This document shows positions 13,734 to 19,481 of a DNA stretch of 19,481 bases, piece after piece. Position numbers and translations under genes: made by a program. Numbering within the stretch: the first letter of the stretch is position 1; every line of letters starts with the position of its first letter. The DNA comes from Bacteriovorax stolpii (GTDB taxonomy: Bacteria; Bdellovibrionota; Bacteriovoracia; Bacteriovoracales; Bacteriovoracaceae), in assembly GCA_945890905.1 (NCBI GenBank), contig CAMDDI010000025.1, forward strand, positions 1-19,481, written 5' to 3'. The notes under the pieces were generated by a model. It had not been told where the DNA came from. It made no database searches and saw nothing but the letters and a program-made list of their open reading frames with translations.

Positions 13734-14027
13734 CTAACCTCTTCCCTGACAATACCTTGGAGCTACGGCTCTGCCATAAGTAACTCCATTTTTATCTGCC
13801 ATAAAGCAGTGAGTGTGACCATCAGAGCCCAAGTCTAAACGGTAAAAGGCCAAACAGTATTTGCCTTTCAAAGCATTGCCGTAAGGTCTGCCCGAAGCAT
13901 TCGCTCTGAAGCAATGAAGGGCCCCATCGCTGCCTTTACCAAGGACGTATTGACGTCTTCCGTATTGAGCAAAAGCTGTAAGAGAAATGAGGAGTGCACT
14001 TAAGGTAATAAGAAGAATATTTTTCAT
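13734..14027 (-). CDS. Exported two-repeat cysteine protein, unknown function
   Basis: A 97-residue precursor with signal peptide MKNILLITLSALLISLTAFA. The mature part is almost entirely two copies of one ~35-residue unit with the pattern GSDG-x-x-HCF-x-A-x(3)-G-x-x-YG-x-A-x(4)-YC. Cysteines are C39, C58, C74 and C93: the same 19-residue spacing inside each unit and 35 between units, so each unit may close with its own disulfide. I recognise no family. ATG 14027 is preferred over an upstream TTG. The stop is one base before mscL, so the two are probably co-expressed. It lies 44 nt after the methyltransferase gene and could belong to the same transcript. Confidence 0.7.
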   Translation of the reverse strand: MKNILLITLSALLISLTAFAQYGRRQYVLGKGSDGALHCFRANASGRPYGNALKGKYCLAFYRLDLGSDGHTHCFMADKNGVTYGRAVAPRYCQGRG

Positions 14028-14071
14028 CCACAAATCATAGTTATTGAATTGAGATTTGAAAAGGTCCTAAA

Positions 14072-14728
14072 CTAACGCGAAGCTTCGACGGCGCCGAGTT
14101 TTCTTCCTTCAATCTGAAGATAGAGCTTATTTCTAAACTCTTCAGTAACCTGAATTTCTAAATGCGCTGACTGAAAATTTTCTTTGATGTAATCCATTGA
14201 ATGCAGATGCAAAGTTTCTATTATATCTGCTTTTCGTCCTTCAAAACGGCTCCCCTTGAGATCTCCATTGGCATAAGAGTTGGTCCACAAAGAGTAAGCA
14301 TGAGGATTGGCCGTCATCATGAGAAACCGACCTTCTGGTCTCAATACCCGGTGAATTTCTGCAAGTGCAAGAGGTAGATCTTCTAAAAGATGCATCACCG
14401 AAATTAGGTAAACCCCATCAAAGCTAGAATTCTTAAAAGGCAGCGAACTGGCATGGGCCTGGAGAAACTTTTTATGGGGAGAAGAATATAACTTTTCAGC
14501 GCGCTCAATAAGAAATTCCGAAGTATCAATTCCGGTGTAGTTTTTAGGAATTAGGCCTAAGTGCTTAGAGCAGACTCCTTGCCCACACCCAATTTCAAGA
14601 ATGTCTTTAAATCCAGGATCCACTGCCCATTTCTTTAAACGAGGGTAGATATCATCGTCACGGACTTTGCTCTTGTCACTCTCAACCATTTCCATCCATT
14701 GAAGAGCAATTTTTTGATCGTTAGTCAT
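14072..14728 (-). CDS. SAM-dependent class I methyltransferase (Methyltransf_11 type)
   Basis: A 218-residue soluble methyltransferase. Motif I is ILEIGCGQGVCS (~43-54), the acidic ribose-binding residue is D68 in YTGIDTSE, and the post-I region continues HASSLPFKNSSFDGVYLISVMHLLEDLPLALAEIHRVLRPEGRFLM, a typical ubiE/Methyltransf_11 run. The last third is less typical and probably binds the acceptor, which cannot be named. Its start overlaps the meaB stop (TAATG), so it is translated as part of the methylmalonyl-CoA mutase operon. There is no known methyltransferase step in that reaction, which makes this pairing notable. A small-molecule or lipid acceptor is as possible as a protein one. Confidence 0.85.
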   Translation of the reverse strand: MTNDQKIALQWMEMVESDKSKVRDDDIYPRLKKWAVDPGFKDILEIGCGQGVCSKHLGLIPKNYTGIDTSEFLIERAEKLYSSPHKKFLQAHASSLPFKNSSFDGVYLISVMHLLEDLPLALAEIHRVLRPEGRFLMMTANPHAYSLWTNSYANGDLKGSRFEGRKADIIETLHLHSMDYIKENFQSAHLEIQVTEEFRNKLYLQIEGRKLGAVEASR

Positions 14729-15693
14729 TACTTGAAAAATTTTTTAAGAATATCTTGAGCGGCCTGAGGGGCAGTTTGTTTTTGAGAAAGAACTTCCTTT
14801 TCAGATTTGGTGAGATCAGAATCAAAATCCTGATGAAGCTTGTCTTTGAGTCCGTCATAAATGAGCTGCCACATCCAATCAAGTCCTTGCTGATTGCGCT
14901 TCTCTTTTATGGAGTCCTTTTGAGTGGTGAAGAAATGCTCAATGGCCTTCTGAATTTCAGGGAGTCCATTTTTAGTATAGGCCGAGCATGAAAGCACCGG
15001 AGGAATCCAACCTTCGTTTCGCAAGATATGAAGAGCGCGCTCATAATCGTGTTTGGCCTTCTCGATGATCTTTTGATTTTCACCATCATCTTTAGTCACC
15101 ACCACCATATCTACCATCTCTAAGATTCCGCGTTTAATTCCTTGAAGATCATCCCCTGCTCCAGGTTGCAAAAGCATGATGAAAATATCTACCATCTGGG
15201 CCACGGCCGTTTCTGACTGGCCTACACCCACTGTTTCCACCATCACAAAATCAAAACCAAAAGCTTCACATAATAAAAGTGATTCACGGGTGCGCTTGGC
15301 CACCCCACCAAGAGTTTCTCCCGAGGGACTGGGACGAATAAAGGCCAAAGGATCAATGGCCAATTCATTCATGCGTGTTTTATCACCCAAAATTGACCCA
15401 CCACTTTTTTGCGAAGTTGGATCTACAGCAAGGATCGCCATAGTTCTATTTTGCGAGGTCAGCATTTTACCAAAGGCTTCGATAAAAGTACTCTTTCCTA
15501 CTCCGGGAGTTCCAGAAATCCCTATCCTTAGAGATTTTCCTGTTTGAGGCAGAAGAGCTTTCAATAATTCTTGAGCAAGTTTCTGATGATCAGGATTATG
15601 ACTTTCAACTAAGGTTATGGCCCGCGCCAGGATAGTGCGGTTTTTTTCCTTAAAGCCCTGAAGATAATCTTGAAGACCTAAGTTTGTTCTCAT
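14728..15693 (-). CDS. meaB: Methylmalonyl-CoA mutase-associated GTPase MeaB (ArgK/YgfD)
   Basis: A 321-residue G3E-family P-loop GTPase that gates cobalamin loading and protects methylmalonyl-CoA mutase. Seen: Walker A GTPGVGKST (61-69), AVDPTSQKSGGSILGDKTRM (89-108), RPSPSGETLGGVAKRTRES (120-138), the G3-like ETVGVGQSE (153-161) with the following LLQPGAGDDLQGIKRGI, and TKDDGEN (200-206) as the guanine-recognition site. The last has Thr where NKxD is usual, a substitution tolerated in some G proteins. Length and order are normal for the family. The ATG overlaps the mutB stop as ATGA and its own stop overlaps the methyltransferase start, so it is in the middle of a coupled operon. Confidence 0.95.
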   Translation of the reverse strand: MRTNLGLQDYLQGFKEKNRTILARAITLVESHNPDHQKLAQELLKALLPQTGKSLRIGISGTPGVGKSTFIEAFGKMLTSQNRTMAILAVDPTSQKSGGSILGDKTRMNELAIDPLAFIRPSPSGETLGGVAKRTRESLLLCEAFGFDFVMVETVGVGQSETAVAQMVDIFIMLLQPGAGDDLQGIKRGILEMVDMVVVTKDDGENQKIIEKAKHDYERALHILRNEGWIPPVLSCSAYTKNGLPEIQKAIEHFFTTQKDSIKEKRNQQGLDWMWQLIYDGLKDKLHQDFDSDLTKSEKEVLSQKQTAPQAAQDILKKFFK

Positions 15694-17828
15694 TTATATC
15701 CCAAAGCTTGGTTGAGTTTTTTGAGAAGATCCCGGGCCGCATCGGCAATCACAGTTCCTGGACCAAAAATACCTGCCACACCCATAGCATAGAGTTTATC
15801 ATAATCTTGAGGAGGAATGACTCCACCGATAGTTACTAAGATATCTTCCCGCCCTAATTTTTTGAGTTCCGCTTTCAATTCAGGCACAAGGGTTAAGTGA
15901 CCAGCTGCCAGTGAAGAAACTCCAATAATGTGGACGTCATTTTCCGCTGCTTGCTTAGCAGTTTCATCAGGAGTTTGAAACAGAGGCCCCACATCCACAT
16001 CAAAGCCCAGATCTGCAAAAGCTGTAGAGATGACCTTCTGTCCGCGATCGTGACCATCTTGGCCCATTTTAGCAATGAGAACACGAGGTCTGCGTCCTTC
16101 ATTTTTTTGGAAGACATCAATCAAAACTTGCAAGTCTTTCACGCTGTATTTTCCTTGTTGAACTTCCTTAATATACACACCCTGGATGGTATGGATTTCG
16201 GCCTGATGACGGCCAAAAACTTTTTCCATAGCAAGACTCATCTCTCCCACAGTGGCATGAGCGCGAGCTGCTTCTACGGCCAAGGCCAGAAGATTTCCTG
16301 TGCCGTTCTGGCAAGCTTGTGTCATGTCATTTAATTTTTCATCCACCAAGGCTTGATTACGCTCTGACTTTAGTTTTTTAAGTCGCTGGATCTGAGCTTC
16401 ACGAACTGATGAGTTTTCTACTTGCAAAATATTAGGTACATCATCTTTTTCGCGGCGGTAAAGGTTCACCCCTACAATGGGCTGAACTCCTGAATCAATT
16501 CTTCCTTGTGTGCGTGCAGCTGCTTCTTCTATGCGCATTTTCGGAATGCCCTTAGCAATGGCAGCACTCATTCCACCAAGGGATTCCACTTCTTCAATAT
16601 GGGCCCAAGCTTTCAAGGCCAAATCTTGAGTGAGAGATTCTACAAAATAACTTCCACCCCATGGGCCAATGACATCACAGGTATCAGTTTCAGTCTGAAT
16701 AAAGAGCTGAGTATTACGTGCAATACGTGCCGAAAACTCACTGGGCAGGGCCAAGGCTTCGTCTAAGGAGTTTGTGTGTAAGCTCTGAGTGTGGCCATGA
16801 GTCGCGGCCAGGGCCTCAATGCAAGTACGGGTCACATTATTAAATACATCCTGGGCAGTTAAGCTCCAACCAGAAGTTTGAGAGTGAGTGCGAAGAGCGA
16901 GTGACTTTTTATTTTTCGGTTTAAAATCTGAAACAATCTTGCTCCAAATCAAGCGACCAGCGCGCATCTTGGCCACTTCCATAAAGTAGTTCATGCCAAT
17001 GGCCCAGAAAAAAGACAATCGAGGAGCGAAGTGATCCACATCCAGTCCGGATTTAATTCCCGTGCGCAAATATTCTAAACCATCGGCCAATGTATACCCG
17101 AGTTCAAGATCGGCAGTGGCACCAGCTTCTTGCATATGGTAGCCAGAGATTGAAATTGAATTAAATTTTGGCATGTGCTTGGAGGTGTAACTAAAAATAT
17201 CTGCGATTAAACGCATAGAAGGCGCAGGTGGATAGATATAAGTATTTCTCACCATGAATTCTTTTAAAATATCGTTTTGAATGGTGCCGGTGAGATGCTC
17301 GGGTTTTACCCCTTGTTCTTCTCCAGCAACGATAAACAAAGCAAGAATGGGGATCACGGCCCCATTCATAGTCATGGATACCGACATTTGATCCAGAGGG
17401 ATGCCCTGGAAGAGAATTCGCATATCAAGTATGGAGTCAATGGCCACACCGGCCATTCCCACATCCCCTTTCACTCGAGGATGATCAGAATCATAACCAC
17501 GGTGAGTGGCCAGATCAAAAGCAATAGATAGACCTTTTTGGCCCTTCGTTAAATTATCACGGTAGAATCGATTTGATTCTTCAGCGGTAGAAAATCCTGC
17601 GTACTGGCGGATAGTCCACGGTCGCACTGAATACATAGAGGCATAGGGCCCACGAATATAAGGGGCCTGACCCGGAAGAGAGTGAGTGAGTTTTTCAAAT
17701 TTAATATCAGAGTCTGTATAAGAGGTTCTGAGATCAATCCCTTCAGGAAAAGTCATGACCATTGGTCCTGAAACTGCTTTGAGTTCAGGAGTAGACCAAG
17801 GAACTTGAGTGAAATCAATTTTACTCAT
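15690..17828 (-). CDS. mutB: Methylmalonyl-CoA mutase large (catalytic) subunit
   Basis: A 712-residue adenosylcobalamin enzyme interconverting (R)-methylmalonyl-CoA and succinyl-CoA. The N-terminal TIM barrel has RGPYASMYSVRPWTIRQY, where Y62, M65, R69, T72, R74 and Y76 correspond to the CoA/substrate residues Y75, M78, R82, T85, R87 and Y89 of the Propionibacterium enzyme; VRNTYIYPP and SGYHMQEAGA carry the substrate Arg and the catalytic His. This set points to methylmalonyl-CoA and not isobutyryl-CoA. The C-terminal B12 domain has the DxHxxG motif (GQDGHDRGQ) with the cobalt-binding His. ATG 17828 is chosen since it gives an ATGA overlap with mutA and has GGGGA upstream; a GTG at 17840 is possible. 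Confidence 0.96.
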   Translation of the reverse strand: MSKIDFTQVPWSTPELKAVSGPMVMTFPEGIDLRTSYTDSDIKFEKLTHSLPGQAPYIRGPYASMYSVRPWTIRQYAGFSTAEESNRFYRDNLTKGQKGLSIAFDLATHRGYDSDHPRVKGDVGMAGVAIDSILDMRILFQGIPLDQMSVSMTMNGAVIPILALFIVAGEEQGVKPEHLTGTIQNDILKEFMVRNTYIYPPAPSMRLIADIFSYTSKHMPKFNSISISGYHMQEAGATADLELGYTLADGLEYLRTGIKSGLDVDHFAPRLSFFWAIGMNYFMEVAKMRAGRLIWSKIVSDFKPKNKKSLALRTHSQTSGWSLTAQDVFNNVTRTCIEALAATHGHTQSLHTNSLDEALALPSEFSARIARNTQLFIQTETDTCDVIGPWGGSYFVESLTQDLALKAWAHIEEVESLGGMSAAIAKGIPKMRIEEAAARTQGRIDSGVQPIVGVNLYRREKDDVPNILQVENSSVREAQIQRLKKLKSERNQALVDEKLNDMTQACQNGTGNLLALAVEAARAHATVGEMSLAMEKVFGRHQAEIHTIQGVYIKEVQQGKYSVKDLQVLIDVFQKNEGRRPRVLIAKMGQDGHDRGQKVISTAFADLGFDVDVGPLFQTPDETAKQAAENDVHIIGVSSLAAGHLTLVPELKAELKKLGREDILVTIGGVIPPQDYDKLYAMGVAGIFGPGTVIADAARDLLKKLNQALGYK

Positions 17829-19384
17829 TTTGATCCCCACTTTTTCACTAAGGCCTCAAGCACCTCGTACACATTCTGACCGGCAAAAAGATTTTGATAA
17901 CCAGTCAGGCTAAATTTACCTGCGATAAATTTATCAGCGGAAGTTGGAGGCAAACTCTCTTTTAAGATTTCGTAGTTATCATCAGAGCTACAAAGAACGA
18001 TGATTTCATTTTTATTCTGTGAGAGTTCTTTTTTAAAAGTTTCCAAATCACTTTGAGACTTTCCTAATTCTAGGACTTCAAGGCCCAAAAGTTCAAAGTA
18101 GTTTTTTACAAAATTCACACGTGGAACAAGAGCACTGTATTCACCATAAAGGACAATACTCACCCGAGGTTTTGTCTTCAAAGATTCAATTTCAAGGCGC
18201 AGATTTTCAAAGTCCTGGGCCACTCGGTAAAAGCGAGGCGTGGGTTTTGATTGAAGCTTCAGACAGTCTTTTACATCGGGAAAATCATTCATTCCTGCTA
18301 GGATATGTTTTCTTGTTCTCACTTCTTCAGTGCGAACACCTCTGACTTTACTTGCCTTATCTATCATAAGCTTTTGTGCTTCAGTCTCATTTAGAGGCAA
18401 CAGCTGCTGCATGAGAGTCCATGCTTCTTGAGCATAATGCTGAGTTAGGTTTTCTATGTGATAGCTCCCAAAAGCAGCGTCCTCTACAACTCCCAACATA
18501 CTTTCTAAGGCCAAAATATGAGAAGTGTTCCGGGCCATGCGACGGGATCGCTCGTCATGAACTAAATCTTGAGATTCTAATTCAATCTCAAATAAGGCCT
18601 GATAACCCGAGGACTGAACGTGATCAGCTCCAGCAATATAGGCCGAAGCCACTGCTGCATCATTTCGGAGTAAATTTGAATAACGCTCATAGAGAGTCCA
18701 TTCGCGGAAAGAACTTAGGGCGACTACCGGAAAGGTTTTAGAACTCTTGGTGGTTTGTGAAATTTTGAGAGCGAGAAGCTTTGCTGCACGAATTTTTGCG
18801 ATATTTCTGAAGAAATGAGAATCTACAAAAACCGAAATCATCTCGGGGCCGTTTTGATTTTCAATCTTCCTAACGAGGGAGAGGGCCATCAAAGCGAGCT
18901 CTTGTATGTTGTCGCCCCCAAGTTCATGAGACAATCTACCATGATGAAAATTATTCTCATCAATAACTTTAAGGGTCGAAGACTTAAATTGAAGCTGCTT
19001 TGATCCTAAGAGAAAGATCTCGCACTCAGCATGCTTAGGATGAGTCTCAACAGTTTTTAAAAAAAGATTAAGTGAATCCGAAGTCAGGTATTCTTTTTCC
19101 AGAAAAAAACTGCGCACTCCTGAGTTCAAATCATCATCAATGAGTTGCGCCAGATTCTTTGCATACTGAATATAAGTTTGAGCTGCTTTCTTCCATGAAT
19201 TCTGAACTGGTAGTTGAGTTAAACTTTGAGTTTCTAGCCAAAGAGTTGGCCAGCGAGTACCCTCCGGAGTTTTTTTAGAAGTCTTAGAACCCACATCTTC
19301 GAGTTTGAGTTCGGCCCGAAGGAGCTTCTCCCATTCAGCAAGTTGAGTAGTCGGATCGGTATTAAATGAATCATCAAAAATCAT
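17825..19384 (-). CDS. mutA: Methylmalonyl-CoA mutase small (non-catalytic) subunit
   Basis: A 519-residue homologue of the large subunit that pairs with it in heterodimeric mutases. The barrel region is recognisable (SRRMARNTSHILALESMLGVVEDAAFGSYHIENLTQHYAQEAW, ~280-323, parallel to ARIARNTQLFIQTETDTCDVIGPWGGSYFVESLT in MutB). The C-terminal B12-fold domain (~405-519, VSIVLYGEYSALVPRVNFVKNYFE) lacks DxHxxG, so it cannot bind cobalamin by the base-off/His-on mode; this is normal for MutA. It is the first gene of the operon. There is no ribosome-binding site before the ATG; TAAGAT ends 6 nt upstream with TTTACT 17 nt before it, so a leaderless transcript is likely. No cobalamin riboswitch fits in the upstream space. 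Confidence 0.92.
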   Translation of the reverse strand: MIFDDSFNTDPTTQLAEWEKLLRAELKLEDVGSKTSKKTPEGTRWPTLWLETQSLTQLPVQNSWKKAAQTYIQYAKNLAQLIDDDLNSGVRSFFLEKEYLTSDSLNLFLKTVETHPKHAECEIFLLGSKQLQFKSSTLKVIDENNFHHGRLSHELGGDNIQELALMALSLVRKIENQNGPEMISVFVDSHFFRNIAKIRAAKLLALKISQTTKSSKTFPVVALSSFREWTLYERYSNLLRNDAAVASAYIAGADHVQSSGYQALFEIELESQDLVHDERSRRMARNTSHILALESMLGVVEDAAFGSYHIENLTQHYAQEAWTLMQQLLPLNETEAQKLMIDKASKVRGVRTEEVRTRKHILAGMNDFPDVKDCLKLQSKPTPRFYRVAQDFENLRLEIESLKTKPRVSIVLYGEYSALVPRVNFVKNYFELLGLEVLELGKSQSDLETFKKELSQNKNEIIVLCSSDDNYEILKESLPPTSADKFIAGKFSLTGYQNLFAGQNVYEVLEALVKKWGSK

Positions 19385-19390
19385 AAGTGA

Positions 19391-19419
19391 ATCTTATCAT
19401 TTTATCCCTGTTGAGTAAA
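19391..19419 (-). promoter_or_regulatory. Candidate promoter of the mutA-mutB-meaB operon
   Basis: On the minus strand TTTACT (19419-19414), a 17-nt spacer and TAAGAT (19396-19391). The -10 ends 6 nt before the mutA ATG, so the transcript would be leaderless. Its -35 overlaps the -35 of the divergent promoter. Confidence 0.4.
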
Positions 19420-19439
19420 AACCCTTAACGCATTAAAAT
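19411..19439 (+). promoter_or_regulatory. Candidate sigma70-type promoter for the right-edge gene
   Basis: TTGAGT (19411-19416), 17-nt spacer, TAAAAT (19434-19439). A start near 19446 is followed at once by the ribosome-binding site GGAGG at 19450-19454. Confidence 0.5.
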
Positions 19440-19458
19440 AAGAGTATTCGGAGGACAT

Positions 19459-19481
19459 TTGAGTATAACGCTTTTAGTAGA
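19459..19481 (+). CDS. Start of a divergent gene cut by the window end (partial)
   Basis: After a good promoter and GGAGG, the first possible initiation codon is TTG at 19459, giving MSITLLV before the window ends. Only seven codons are visible, so no function can be given. The short spacing to the ribosome-binding site (4 nt) is a weakness, and the true start may lie outside. Confidence 0.35.

Noticed and set aside
14078..14087. CGAAGCTTCG palindrome at the end of the methyltransferase gene
   Set aside because: Ten bp within coding sequence, no T tract after it; best explained by chance.
15176..15547. 123-codon plus-strand frame inside meaB
   Set aside because: Antisense to the GTP-binding motifs of meaB; composition follows from the complementary codons.
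15930..16334. 134-codon plus-strand frame inside mutB
   Set aside because: Antisense to the B12-domain coding region of mutB; no family resemblance.
15690..17828. Isobutyryl-CoA or ethylmalonyl-CoA mutase identity for the large subunit
   Set aside because: Substrate-contact residues equivalent to Y75, M78, R82, T85, R87 and Y89 are all those of methylmalonyl-CoA mutase, and a MutA partner is adjacent.
19385..19481. Cobalamin riboswitch upstream of the mutase operon
   Set aside because: The space before mutA is too short, a promoter abuts the ATG, and no B12-box-like sequence was seen.
1..19481. tRNA, rRNA or CRISPR array
   Set aside because: No cloverleaf-like set of arms, no rRNA-like conserved blocks and no regularly spaced repeats were seen on either strand.

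Overview
The window is a stretch of chromosome, moderately AT-rich, with dense gene packing on both strands. Several features suggest a predatory or relative-of-predatory bacterium of the Bdellovibrionota, probably close to Bacteriovorax/Peredibacter. These are a TIGR02147-family regulator, many small secreted or lipoprotein-like products, several exported zinc-protease-like proteins, a TRAP T-component protein without its transporter, and ADA-like nucleotide salvage. This placement is inferred from gene content; no rRNA gene is present to fix it.

Layout. 1-1091 (+): the end of a membrane TPR protein, overlapping a YeeZ-like NAD(P)-binding protein. 1066-3289: a cysteine-synthesis group with cysK on the minus strand, and divergent serine acetyltransferase plus a translationally coupled rhodanese on the plus strand. 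3290-3591: a gap holding a 34-aa membrane microprotein with its own promoter and ribosome-binding site. 3592-4335: an exported astacin-like zinc protease with a strong terminator. 4377-6235: a TatT-like periplasmic TPR protein (-) and an endonuclease/exonuclease/phosphatase-family protein (+). 6341-6586: ribosomal protein bS21 (rpsU).

6581-8914 is the most unusual part. A 44-bp direct repeat (42 of 44 identical) starts in the last codon of rpsU, includes its stop and terminator, and recurs 2290 bp downstream. Between the copies lie three plus-strand genes: a TIGR02147 regulator, a secreted protein with a HExxH motif, and a small four-cysteine secreted protein. Three 60-base blocks counted by hand in this segment have 33-37% G+C. 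Together this looks like a small genomic island inserted at the 3' end of rpsU, although no integrase is present.

8944-13430: a lipoprotein (-) with a candidate promoter and a tandem 13-mer in its leader, a DsbA-fold/2-hydroxychromene-2-carboxylate isomerase-like protein, a large divergent adenosine-deaminase-like hydrolase, and an exported M48 metallopeptidase. 13433-19384 (all minus): mutA, mutB, meaB and a SAM methyltransferase form one translationally coupled operon for methylmalonyl-CoA/succinyl-CoA interconversion. It is followed at short distance by a secreted two-repeat cysteine protein and a short MscL-type channel. At the right edge a plus-strand promoter and ribosome-binding site announce a further gene cut by the window end.

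Translation starts fall into two classes. Most genes have clear Shine-Dalgarno sequences, but mutA, the M48 gene and the EEP gene have none and instead have a -10-like hexamer ending exactly 6 nt before the ATG, as expected for leaderless transcripts.
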